Shown one piece after another: positions 7,474 to 16,025 of a stretch of DNA of 64,000 nucleotides. The position numbers were made by a program, and so were the translations under genes. Numbering within the stretch: the first letter of the stretch is position 1; each line of letters starts with the position of its first letter. The DNA lies in assembly GCA_964392305.1 (NCBI GenBank), contig CAYMPV010000024.1, positions 1-64,000 of the forward strand. The letters run 5' to 3'. The notes beneath the pieces are model-generated. The model was not told the DNA's origin, searched no databases, and saw only the letters and a list, made by a program, of their open reading frames with translations. This stretch comes from JACKIC01 sp964392305. GTDB taxonomy: Bacteria; Planctomycetota; UBA1135; UBA2386.

Positions 7474-8160
7474 ATGAACTCACCTACCGTCTACGCCTGC
7501 CTGGTCTGGTCCCTGCTGCTCGCCACCGGCGCGTGCTCATGCAACGACACTGACGCGCACCGCGGGCACCCGGTGCCGACAGCAGGCACGCTGGCCGGCC
7601 AACTGCTGCTACCCGCAGGGAACGGCAGCCGCGGCGTCGAGGTGCTGGTCTCGGCGGCCACCGAGGACGCCGCGATCACGTGGGTGCTGTTCGACGGACG
7701 AGGGCACTTCACCCATCACTTCACGACCGGTCTGTCGCGGGTGACGGTGACCGCAGGTGCCGTGGTGCACCAGATCGACACCACCGACCTGCCAAGGGCA
7801 GATCAGGAGGGGCGGATCGACGTCGGCGTGATCGATCTGCGCGAGCACCTGACCGAGCATCGCCTGTTCGTGCGCGCCGCCGTTGGCACAGCCGGAGGAG
7901 ACGTGCGCGTCGGCATGTGGTTCGGCCCACCTCCCGTTGGTCCGTTCGGTGAACCCGTGTCGTTGGGTTCCCGGCAGTTTCCGCCGGTGGCGTTGGGCAG
8001 CGAGACGGCGTGGCTGGTGCCCAACGAAGCCCACGACATCTACTTCGTGGTCGAACGCCCGGTGGGCCCCGCCCGCGGCACGCAATGGCGCAGCGGCCAT
8101 CAACGTCACTTCGGCCCGTTCACCGCGGCAGCGCTGCCGGGCGAACTGATCATGGACTGA
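7474..8160 (+). CDS. lipoprotein of unknown function
   Basis: A 228-residue secreted protein. The signal segment YACLVWSLLLATGACSC holds a lipobox-like T-G-A-C. Residues 40-90 (TLAGQLLLPAGNGSRGVEV) have the look of a carboxypeptidase-regulatory or cna-B-like beta-sandwich start, as in many secreted bacterial proteins; this is only suggestive. ATG 7474 places the signal at the N terminus. It is the last plus-strand gene before the convergent thioredoxin-like gene. A short inverted repeat (GCCGGC, 5-nt loop, GCCGGC) lies between the two stops. Confidence 0.6.
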   Translation: MNSPTVYACLVWSLLLATGACSCNDTDAHRGHPVPTAGTLAGQLLLPAGNGSRGVEVLVSAATEDAAITWVLFDGRGHFTHHFTTGLSRVTVTAGAVVHQIDTTDLPRADQEGRIDVGVIDLREHLTEHRLFVRAAVGTAGGDVRVGMWFGPPPVGPFGEPVSLGSRQFPPVALGSETAWLVPNEAHDIYFVVERPVGPARGTQWRSGHQRHFGPFTAAALPGELIMD

Positions 8161-8205
8161 TCGGCGGGGCTGATGGAACCGAGCCGGCACGCAGCCGGCC
8201 CCACT

Positions 8206-9114
8206 TCACTTGCGCCGCTTCGGCTTGGCGTGGATCTCGAGCTCTTCGCGGATCACCGCCACATCGCCATCCGTGAGCCGCACCTTGGTCTTCTCGATCA
8301 TCTCGACGAACCACGCGCACTCCTCGACGGTCACCGGCGCGCCGATGTTGCCCCCTGGCCCGATGCCCGTGATCAGTTCCTTCCCGTCGCCGTCGAGCAC
8401 GATCAACCACGGCAGGCCGCGGCTGCGCCCCGCCCTGAGTTTGTCGTAGATCTCCTGGCCGCCCGTCATGCGATCGGTGTCGATCACGAGATCGACGTAG
8501 TCCTTGGCCATGCGCTCGGCCACCTTGGGTCGCCCGAGGAACTCCTCGAGCACTTTGCACCAGCCTCACCAAGGCGCGTCGAAGTGCACGAACAGGCGCT
8601 TGCCGTCCTGCTTGGCGGTGGCCAGCGCGGCGTCGAACAGCTTCTTGCCGTGCAGCGGCTTGCAGTGCAGCGGTTCGAGCTGCTTGCCGAGCTCGTCGCC
8701 AGCGATGATCGCGTCTTCCTTCACGAGGTCGCCGTTGCGCAGCGTCGCCAGCGGCTTGCCTTGATCGTCGGTCACGACCAGCGCGGGCAGATCCCGGACC
8801 TGATCGATCGAATAGGCGCGCGCGCTGACCGCGTCGGTGGCAGGCATCGTCACGACCACGAACTCGTAGAGCAGTTGCCGCGCCAGCTTGCGGTCCTTCT
8901 TGAGCAGCGTGCCGACCTTCACGGAGTTCTCGTCCTCACCGAGGAACGCGAGCAACGTGCGCTTGTTGTGCAGGTGCGCGGCATCGAGCGCCGTGGTGAC
9001 GTGCGCAGGCAGGTCCGCCTTGGGTTTGTGGCCGACGGCCGGCACGGGCTCCTGCGCCCACGCGGACGTCGCCAGCAGCAACAAGGTGCTGCCGAGAACG
9101 ATCGATCTGGTCAT
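8206..9114 (-). CDS. thioredoxin-like selenoprotein (UGA-encoded Sec183), secreted
   Basis: Reading through one UGA at 8566-8568 gives 302 residues. Residues 1-21 are a signal peptide (IVLGSTLLLLATSAWA). Residues ~35-140 look like a degenerate thioredoxin domain without CxxC. Residues ~165-290 are a complete thioredoxin domain: LFVHFDAPW, UGA, then GWCKVLEEF, LVIDTDRM and a cis-Pro region GLPWLIVLDGDG. The UGA falls exactly on the first cysteine of the expected WCxWC motif, giving U-G-W-C (183-186). Coding texture is intact on both sides, arguing against decay. A hairpin with an AGUU loop lies 22 nt after the UGA. The likely role is thiol-disulfide or peroxide reduction in the periplasm. A nonsense mutation or sequencing error is the alternative. 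Confidence 0.8.
8533..8550 (-). promoter_or_regulatory. candidate bacterial SECIS element of the thioredoxin-like gene
   Basis: On the coding strand CTCGAGG pairs with CCTCGGG (seven pairs, one G-U) around the loop AGUU. The loop starts 22 nt after the UGA at 8568-8566. Bacterial SECIS hairpins lie just downstream of the Sec UGA and usually carry a G among the first two loop bases; both conditions hold. The peroxiredoxin-like gene at 36562 has the same loop at nearly the same distance. Confidence 0.65.
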
Positions 9115-9640
9115 GGTTTCGACTCCTCGAGCCGCGGGTGCGGGTCGGCCCGGCATGCTACCGTGCCGGTGGGGATGCGCTGGCCCGGCGATGATCGGCG
9201 ACGGGGTGCAGCGGAGATCCCGGGATCCGGCTCGGCCGGCTCTGTCCCGCTGCCAGCACCGCGGCGCACCGTTCTCCCCTTGGCGGCGGGCGGCAGCGCG
9301 AACGAGTTGGTGACCGGGGCGGCGTCCAGGATCTTTCCACATGGCAAGATCGACGCTTGCGCTGCGGCCGCCCCCCTCTACAGTTCCCGGCCTCGGCGCG
9401 CCTCCGCACTGGCGGCCCCGCGCGGCACGAGACTCCAATCGGTGCATATGCACCGAGACCCGTCCTGGCAGCAGTCGGCGCGGAAGGGTTCATTTCTGTT
9501 GGTGCCACGACTGGATGGACCCGCGCTCGACGCGGTCTCGACAGGTCGACGATCGTGGCCCGGTGAGCTTCGCTCCCCTTCGCCCCCCTCGCCAGCTCTC
9601 GAGTCTCACTCGATGTTTCCGGGTCCGAGGACAGTGTTTC
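9115..9640. other. intergenic region between divergent genes
   Basis: A 526-bp region between the divergent thioredoxin-like and RRM genes, with no convincing coding sequence on either strand. It holds an 18-bp palindrome (9439-9456) and a small stem-loop 27 nt before the RRM start (9599-9613, TCGAGT/ACTCGA around CTC). Promoters for both genes are expected here, but none has a clear -35/-10 pair. Confidence 0.6.
9439..9456. promoter_or_regulatory. perfect 18-bp palindrome, candidate operator
   Basis: TCGGTGCATATGCACCGA is identical to its reverse complement. It lies about 185 bp before the RRM protein start in a non-coding region. Symmetry of this length is typical of a site for a dimeric regulator; the regulator is unknown. 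Confidence 0.4.
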
Positions 9641-10039
<399 letters not shown>

Positions 10040-10080
10040 TCCTCACGGACTGCTAGCCCGAACCCCGACCGACAAAGTGT

Positions 10081-10102
10081 GGGTCGCCTGAGCGGGCGGC
10101 CC
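10081..10102 (+). terminator. hairpin after the RRM gene, possible terminator
   Basis: GGGTCGCC pairs with GGCGGCCC (eight pairs, one G-U) around TGAGCG, 42 bp after the stop. No T-run follows, so intrinsic termination is only possible. Confidence 0.4.
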
Positions 10103-10252
10103 CCAGAACGGCGCGACGAAGATCCCCGGTGCCACGTGCACCGGCCCTTCGGCGCGCCGCGTCGTTGGTGGCGCCGCGTTCGTTGGTGGCGTAAGGCTGT
10201 TTGTCCACCCCCACACTGGCCGGCCACCGCGTGGCCACGTAGGACTACGCCG

Positions 10253-11830
10253 ATGCGTTTGCTGATCCCTTCGCTGTTCGCCCTCTCCTTGGCGGCGCAA
10301 CAGGCGCCCGCGCCGCAGACCCGCCCCGAAGCCACGGACTTCACCGAGACCTCGCGCCTCGCCGACGTGCAACGCTTCGTCGACGAACTCGTCAAGCTGC
10401 CGCACGGCGACCGCCTGTCGGTGTCGGTCGCGGGCAAGAGCCACGAGGGGCGGCCGCTGCTGCTGGTCAAGGTGGCGCTGACCGAAGCCGCGAAGAGCCC
10501 GCGCCTGCGCGCCGTGATCATCGGCAACATCCACGCCGGCGAAGTCGAGGGCAAGGAGGCGCTGCAGCAGCTGCTGCGTGAGTTCGCCGAAGGCCAACAC
10601 GAGGAGCTGCTGGCCGCGTTCGATCTGTGGCTGTTGCCGATCTACAACGTCGACGGCAACGAGAACGTCGGCGCCAAGAACCGGCCCGGCCAGAACGGCC
10701 CGGCGGTGGTCGGCCAGCGCCCCAACGGCCAAGGCTTCGATCTCAACCGCGACTTCGTCAAGGCCGAAGCGCCCGAGACGCGCGCGCTGCTCGACTTGTT
10801 TCGCACGGTCGATCCGCACCTGTTCATGGACCTGCACACCACCGACGGGTCCTACCACGGTTACCACCTGACCTACGCGCCGTGCCTGTCGCCCAACATG
10901 GACGGCGCGCTGGCAAGACTGTCGCGCACGCTGCTCGACGACGTCACCGCGCGCATGCAGAAGGAACACTCGTTCGCGGTGTTCGACTACGGCAACTTCG
11001 AAACGCGCGACTGGGACGGCGGCGGCGCCCCCGAGTCACCGAACACCCGCGGCTGGTACACCTACGATCACCGCGCCCGCTACGGCATCAACTACTTCGG
11101 CCTGCGCAACCGCATCGCCGTGCTCAGCGAGGCCTACAGCTACTGCGACTTCAAGACGCGTATCGCCGCGACGCGTGCGTTCGTGTTGACGACCCTGCAG
11201 AGCCTGCTGGCGCAACGCGACGACGTCCTCGCGGCCTGCGCCGACGCCGACGCGCGGCTGGTGACGCCGACGATGCCGATCTGGTTCGGCAGCGAGACCA
11301 CGTTCGCGCCGCCCGAGATGCTCGACATCCTGGTCGGCGAAGTCGTGCCGCACGAACCCGAGGGGGAAGGCACACGCCGCTACGAACGCAAGGGCGACGG
11401 CACTGCCGAACGTATGCCCGTGTTCCGGGCCTTCCAGGCGCGCCAGCAGCGGCAATTGCCAGCGGGTTGGGCCGTGCTCGAACCGTCGCCCGAAGTGGTC
11501 GCGAAACTGCGACTACACGGCATCACGTTCCGCGCGGTGCGCAGCGGCCAGGAAGCCATGGTGCAGCGCTTCGTGGTCACCAAGAAGCGCAAGCCCAAGC
11601 GGCCGTTCCAGGGCCACCAGGAACTCGTGCTCGAGGGGCAATGGCAGCCGGCCGCGATGACGGCGCTGCCCACCGGCACGCTGCTGGTCAGCGCCACCCA
11701 ACCGCTCGCGCGCCTCGCCGCGCAGCTGCTCGAAGCCGAGAGTGAGGACTCGCTGTCGTCGTGGAACTTCTTCGAAGCCACGACCACCGACACGTATCCG
11801 GTGCTGCGGTTGACGACGCTGCCGAAGTGA
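10253..11830 (+). CDS. secreted M14-family zinc carboxypeptidase
   Basis: A 525-residue protein with a short signal peptide (LIPSLFALSLAAQ). The M14 core shows the zinc site HAGE (His94, Glu97) and the third ligand His195 in DLHTTDGS. Substrate-binding residues appear as Asn165-Arg166 in FDLNRDF, and a probable catalytic Glu lies in VLSEAYSY. M14 enzymes remove C-terminal residues or cleave cell-wall peptides; substrate choice is not evident here. The C-terminal ~200 residues form an extra domain without a recognised family. ATG 10253 is chosen because AGGA lies upstream and the signal peptide begins there. The gene converges on the ABC permease gene with a stop-to-stop hairpin between them. 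Confidence 0.88.
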   Translation: MRLLIPSLFALSLAAQQAPAPQTRPEATDFTETSRLADVQRFVDELVKLPHGDRLSVSVAGKSHEGRPLLLVKVALTEAAKSPRLRAVIIGNIHAGEVEGKEALQQLLREFAEGQHEELLAAFDLWLLPIYNVDGNENVGAKNRPGQNGPAVVGQRPNGQGFDLNRDFVKAEAPETRALLDLFRTVDPHLFMDLHTTDGSYHGYHLTYAPCLSPNMDGALARLSRTLLDDVTARMQKEHSFAVFDYGNFETRDWDGGGAPESPNTRGWYTYDHRARYGINYFGLRNRIAVLSEAYSYCDFKTRIAATRAFVLTTLQSLLAQRDDVLAACADADARLVTPTMPIWFGSETTFAPPEMLDILVGEVVPHEPEGEGTRRYERKGDGTAERMPVFRAFQARQQRQLPAGWAVLEPSPEVVAKLRLHGITFRAVRSGQEAMVQRFVVTKKRKPKRPFQGHQELVLEGQWQPAAMTALPTGTLLVSATQPLARLAAQLLEAESEDSLSSWNFFEATTTDTYPVLRLTTLPK

Positions 11831-11841
11831 GTCCGCTCACT
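11826..11841. terminator. palindrome containing both stop codons of a convergent gene pair
   Basis: AGTGAG and CTCACT form a 6-bp stem around TCCG. The TGA of the plus-strand peptidase and the TGA of the minus-strand permease each lie inside one arm. It may serve as a small bidirectional terminator. Confidence 0.4.
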
Positions 11842-12880
11842 GCCAGCGGAACAGGCGCAGCCCCAAGGCGAAGCACAACGCCGCGAACAGTCCCAGCCCG
11901 CCGAGCGGCACGGCGACATCGGCGACCGAACCCGGCTCGAGCATCAGGTCGCGCAGCGCGCGGTTGATGTGCGTCAGCGGCATCACCTCGGCGGCCCAGC
12001 GCATCAGGCCGTGCAGGTTCTCGGTGGCGAAGAACACGCCGCCCAGCATCCACATCGGCAGCTGGCAGAGGTTCATGAGCCCGGCGACACCCTCGGTGGT
12101 GCGCGCGCGGCTGGCGAGCAGGCAGCCGAGACCCGCGAACGCGAACCCACCCACCGCGACGACCAGCAGGAACGCGAGCCAGCTGCCGCGGAACGGCACG
12201 TCCCACAACAACACGCCGAACAGCGCAATCACGACCGCTTCGGGGATCACCAGGACGAAGCGCCCACACAGGTAACCGAGCAAGAACTCACCGCGCGTCA
12301 GCGGCGTCACCGACAACCGCCGCAGCAGGTTCTGCGTGCGCATCTGCACCAGGTTGAAGCCGAACCCCCACATGCCGGCGCCCAGCAGGTTCAGGCCGAT
12401 CAGGCCGGGCACCAGGAAGTCGATGTAGCGCGAGCCGGGACGATCCTCGACCTCCTGCGCGATCGCGACGCCGGCGCCGTCGCGCGCCTCGCGCAGCGCG
12501 CGCGCCACGACCAGGCCGGCGAGCTGCGCCTCGGGTCGCGTCGGATCGGCGCGAACGATCGGCGCATCCGCACTGCCGCGCACCAGCAGACCGACGCGAC
12601 CGCGCACCAGCGCACGATCGGCATCATCGGCATCGAGCACCTCGACCGTCAGCCGCGGATCGCGACGCAACAGGGTCACGAGCGCATCGCCGTCGGCGGC
12701 AGCGGGATCGGCGACGACGACGGCGATCGGCACCGGCTCGGGCGGCTTGGGGCCGAACGCAAAACCGAGCACCACGGTCATCACCAGCGGGAACCCGTAG
12801 GTCCAGAAAACCGCCTCGGGCGTGCGCCAGAACTCGCGGAACTGCGCCTTCGCCACCGCCCACACGGCGCGCAACTTCAT
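11837..12880 (-). CDS. ABC-2 type transporter permease
   Basis: A 347-residue membrane protein. One span lies near the N terminus (EAVFWTYGFPLVMTVVLGFAF), followed by a soluble ~100-residue periplasmic domain and a block of five spans in the C-terminal half with the ABC-2 signature region (FLVPGLIGLNLLGAGMWG, RRLSVTPLTRGEFLLG). ABC-2 permeases export drugs, lipids or polysaccharides, and the N-terminal extracytoplasmic domain is typical of the YhiH/NatB-like export group. Its ATG overlaps the stop of the ATPase gene by four bases (ATGA), so it is the last gene of a three-gene operon. Confidence 0.9.
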   Translation of the reverse strand: MKLRAVWAVAKAQFREFWRTPEAVFWTYGFPLVMTVVLGFAFGPKPPEPVPIAVVVADPAAADGDALVTLLRRDPRLTVEVLDADDADRALVRGRVGLLVRGSADAPIVRADPTRPEAQLAGLVVARALREARDGAGVAIAQEVEDRPGSRYIDFLVPGLIGLNLLGAGMWGFGFNLVQMRTQNLLRRLSVTPLTRGEFLLGYLCGRFVLVIPEAVVIALFGVLLWDVPFRGSWLAFLLVVAVGGFAFAGLGCLLASRARTTEGVAGLMNLCQLPMWMLGGVFFATENLHGLMRWAAEVMPLTHINRALRDLMLEPGSVADVAVPLGGLGLFAALCFALGLRLFRWQ

Positions 12881-13839
12881 GCGCCCTCCCGCAGGTGGCG
12901 ACCGGTCAGGTGTACGAACACATCCTCGAGCGTGGCGTGGCGCGTGGCGAGGTCGCGCAGCGCCACGGCGCGTGCGTCGAGCAGTTCGAGCAGCGCCGGC
13001 ACGGTGGTGTGCACCGAAGCAACGGTCAGCTCGGCGCGCGTCGCGGCGAACGTGCAGGCTTGCACCCCGGGCAGCGTGCGCAGTTCCTGTTCGTGCACCT
13101 TGCCGGTGAAGTCGTCGACGTCGAACTCGACGAAGTGCGCGGCGCCGAGCGAACGGATCAACTCGTCGGGGCTGCCGAGCGCGATCACCTTGCCGTGGTC
13201 GACCACGGCGACGCGGTCGCAGAGCTGGTGCGCTTCCTCCATGTAATGCGTGGTCAGCAACACCGTGCCGCCGCCGCGCTGGAACGCCCGCACCACCTCC
13301 CACAGCTGGCGCCGCGACTGCGGATCGAGCCCGGTGGTCGGCTCGTCGAGGAACAACAGCTCGGGCGCGCCGAGCAACGCCGTGGCCACGGCCAGGCGCT
13401 GCCGCTGGCCGCCGGACAGGTCCTTCTGGCGCGCGCCGGCCTTCTCCTGCAACGACACCAACCCGAGCACCTCGTCGACCGAACGGCCACTCGCGAAGAA
13501 CGCGGCGAACAGCTGTAGTGTCTCGCGCACGGTCTGCTTGTCGTGGAACTTCGTCTCCTGCAGGCACACGCCGATCGCGCTGCGGATCGCGGTGTCGACG
13601 CCGGCGCGCCACGTCCGGCCGAGGATCTGCACCTCACCACCGTCCGGCACGGTGATGCCTTCGCAGATCTCGACCGTGGTGGTCTTGCCGGCGCCGTTGG
13701 GGCCTAGCAGACCGAACACCTCGCCGCGTTCGACGCGCAGATCGAGCCCGTCGACGGCAACGACGGTCTGCTTGCCCTTGCGGTAGGTCTTGCGCAGGCC
13801 GCGCAGCTCGATCGCCGCGGCCGCGGCCACCGCGCTCAT
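12877..13839 (-). CDS. ABC transporter ATP-binding protein
   Basis: A 320-residue cytoplasmic ATPase partner of the adjacent permease. Walker A GPNGAGKTT (46-54), Q-loop Gln in VCLQETKF (~94), signature LSGGQ (141-145), Walker B LLFLDEP (161-167) and the switch His in LLTTHYMEE are all present. The C-terminal ~100 residues after the nucleotide-binding domain resemble the DrrA/NatA-type regulatory extension. Its start overlaps the aldolase gene stop by four bases and its stop overlaps the permease start by four, indicating tight translational coupling. The cargo is unknown; export is likely from the ABC-2 pairing. Confidence 0.93.
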   Translation of the reverse strand: MSAVAAAAAIELRGLRKTYRKGKQTVVAVDGLDLRVERGEVFGLLGPNGAGKTTTVEICEGITVPDGGEVQILGRTWRAGVDTAIRSAIGVCLQETKFHDKQTVRETLQLFAAFFASGRSVDEVLGLVSLQEKAGARQKDLSGGQRQRLAVATALLGAPELLFLDEPTTGLDPQSRRQLWEVVRAFQRGGGTVLLTTHYMEEAHQLCDRVAVVDHGKVIALGSPDELIRSLGAAHFVEFDVDDFTGKVHEQELRTLPGVQACTFAATRAELTVASVHTTVPALLELLDARAVALRDLATRHATLEDVFVHLTGRHLREGA

Positions 13840-15938
13840 CGCGGGAACGCCTCGGGCAGGCCGCCGTCGACCGGCAACACCGCGCCGGTGGTCGGCGTGC
13901 GTTCCGCGGCGAAGAACACCACCGCCTCGCCGACATGGCGCGGCAACACCGCGGTCTTGAGCAACGAACGCTGGCGGTAGTAGTCGCGCAGCCCCGCGGC
14001 GTCGAGACCCCGCGCCTGCATGCGTTGCGGCCCGACGCTCTCCCAGAGCTGGCTGGGTACGTCGTCGTCGCCGAACACCGCGTCGGCGTTGACGGCGTTG
14101 ACGCGCACGCCGAACTCGGCGAACTCGAGCGCCGCGATGCGTGCCAACTGCAGCGCCGCGGCCTTGCTGGCCGAGTAGGCGCCGAAACCCGCGCCCGGCG
14201 CGAACACGTTCTTGCTGGCCTGCACGACGATGCTGCCGCCGGTGCCCTGCCTTCGCAGTTCCTTGCCGACGCGCTGCAGCAGCAGGAAGGTCGCGTGGCT
14301 GTTGACCTGCTGCACGGCCGCGAACGCCTGTGCATCGAGGTCTTCGAGCCGGCCGGTGCGGGCGATGCCGGCGTTGGGCACGACGATGTCGAGGCCGCCG
14401 AAGGTCAGGATGCACTCGTCGACGAGCCGATCGAGCGCGGCCTGGTCACACAGGTCGGCGACGCCGGTCGCGAGGTGACCGGCGTTCGCCTGCCAGCGCG
14501 CCGCCGCCGTCTGCAGCCGTTCGGCGTCGACGTCGGTCGCGTAGACGCACGCGCCGTTCTCGAGCAACGCCTCGACGATGCCGCCGCCGATCGCACCGGC
14601 AGCGCCGGTGACCAGCGCCACCTGGCCCTGCAGCAGCGGCGCCGCGCCTTTGCCGAGTTTGGCCAGTTCGAGCGGCCAGTACTCCATCTCGGCCAGCTCG
14701 GCGTCGTCGAGCGGCACGTAACGCTCGAGCGCCGCCGCCACCGCCTTGACGCGCAGCGTGTGCTGCGCGATGTCGGCGGCGATGCGCGCCGCCTTGCGTT
14801 GTGGTTTGAGCGCGACCAGACCGACACCTTCGATCACCACGACCACGGGTTCGGCCGGCAACTCGATGCCGCCGGCCCGGGTCCGCGCGCACTCGTCGTA
14901 GTAACGCTGATAGGTGCGGCAGTAGGCGCCCACTGCGGCACGCACGCGGTTGCCGTCGATCGATTCCTCGCGGCGCAGGAACAGGTACGGCCCCTTGGTG
15001 CGGATCACGTGGTCGGGCGTGATCGGACCGGTCTCACAGAGTGAGTGCGCCTGCGGATGCGCACTGAACGACGCCGACTCGTCGTCGCAGCGGGCCTCGG
15101 CGACGACCCGCACGAACTGCGAGCCGACGACGGTCTTCACCTTGGGCGCCAAGGCGCCGCGCAGCAGCGGCAACGCCTGCACCAACAAGGCACGCCGCGC
15201 TTCGATCGGCAGCGGCGCCGGCACGCCGAGCAACATCGGCGCACGACCACCGAGGCGGTGCAGCAGGTAGCGCTCGGCGCGATCGACCAGCTCGATGGTG
15301 GCTTCGTAGCTGCTGCGGGCGTCGTCGCCGAACGTGAACAGCCCGTGTTTGGCGAGCACCACGCCGCGCACCTGCGGCCGCGCCGCGAACGCCGCCGCGA
15401 CCGCCTTGGCCAGCGGGAAACCCGGCATGATCCACGGCAACAGCACGACGTCGTCGCCGAACGCCGCCCGCACGTGGCGTTCGGGATCCGGCTGGTCGGT
15501 GATCGCCAGGATCGCGTTGGCGTGCGTGTGGTCGACGAACTTGTGCGGCAGGAACGCGTGCAGCAACGCCTCGACCGAGGGGTTGGGCGAACTGCTGTCG
15601 CACAGCGCGCCGCGCACCGCATCGACCATCGCGCGATCGCCGAGGCTCTCGAGCGCGCGCAGTTCCCGCAGCGGCTGCAGACGCACGGCCGGCAGGTCGC
15701 GGGGCTCGACGGTCGCCAGGTCGCTGCCGCTGCCCTTGACGCACAGCACCTCGAGCGGCCGGCCGAGCAGGTCGGGCATCGTGGTCTTGACCGAGGTGTT
15801 GCCACCGCCGTGCAGCACCAGTTCGGGCTCGCTGCCGATCAACCGCGAACTGTAGACGCGCAGCGCGAGGTCCGTGCCGACGGCGCGATGGCGCTCCACG
15901 AACTCGGCGGCGTGCTCGTCGTTCCAGCGGCTCTGCAT
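13836..15938 (-). CDS. bifunctional class II aldolase / short-chain dehydrogenase
   Basis: A 700-residue two-domain enzyme. The N-terminal ~400 residues are a class II aldolase/adducin domain with HGGGNTSVK (about 41-49), zinc ligands in DHTHANAI and LAKHGLFTFG. The C-terminal ~270 residues are an NAD(P)-dependent SDR with TGAAGAIGGG, the NAG motif in VVPNAGIA and the active site YSASK. Fusions of this type act on rhamnulose-1-phosphate (aldolase) and L-lactaldehyde (dehydrogenase) in rhamnose/fucose degradation, which suits planctomycetes; substrate specificity here is inferred. ATG 15938 is preferred; an in-frame start 36 bp upstream would add an Arg-rich tail. It heads the operon with the ABC exporter genes, an unexpected partner set. 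Confidence 0.85.
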   Translation of the reverse strand: MQSRWNDEHAAEFVERHRAVGTDLALRVYSSRLIGSEPELVLHGGGNTSVKTTMPDLLGRPLEVLCVKGSGSDLATVEPRDLPAVRLQPLRELRALESLGDRAMVDAVRGALCDSSSPNPSVEALLHAFLPHKFVDHTHANAILAITDQPDPERHVRAAFGDDVVLLPWIMPGFPLAKAVAAAFAARPQVRGVVLAKHGLFTFGDDARSSYEATIELVDRAERYLLHRLGGRAPMLLGVPAPLPIEARRALLVQALPLLRGALAPKVKTVVGSQFVRVVAEARCDDESASFSAHPQAHSLCETGPITPDHVIRTKGPYLFLRREESIDGNRVRAAVGAYCRTYQRYYDECARTRAGGIELPAEPVVVVIEGVGLVALKPQRKAARIAADIAQHTLRVKAVAAALERYVPLDDAELAEMEYWPLELAKLGKGAAPLLQGQVALVTGAAGAIGGGIVEALLENGACVYATDVDAERLQTAAARWQANAGHLATGVADLCDQAALDRLVDECILTFGGLDIVVPNAGIARTGRLEDLDAQAFAAVQQVNSHATFLLLQRVGKELRRQGTGGSIVVQASKNVFAPGAGFGAYSASKAAALQLARIAALEFAEFGVRVNAVNADAVFGDDDVPSQLWESVGPQRMQARGLDAAGLRDYYRQRSLLKTAVLPRHVGEAVVFFAAERTPTTGAVLPVDGGLPEAFPR

Positions 15939-16025
15939 GGTCGTTCGATCGCGCGTCGCGGGCGAACGGCGCACGGCCAGCGAGGTTACCGTTCGTGTGC
16001 ATCCGCGCCAGCGCAGACGTTCGCG

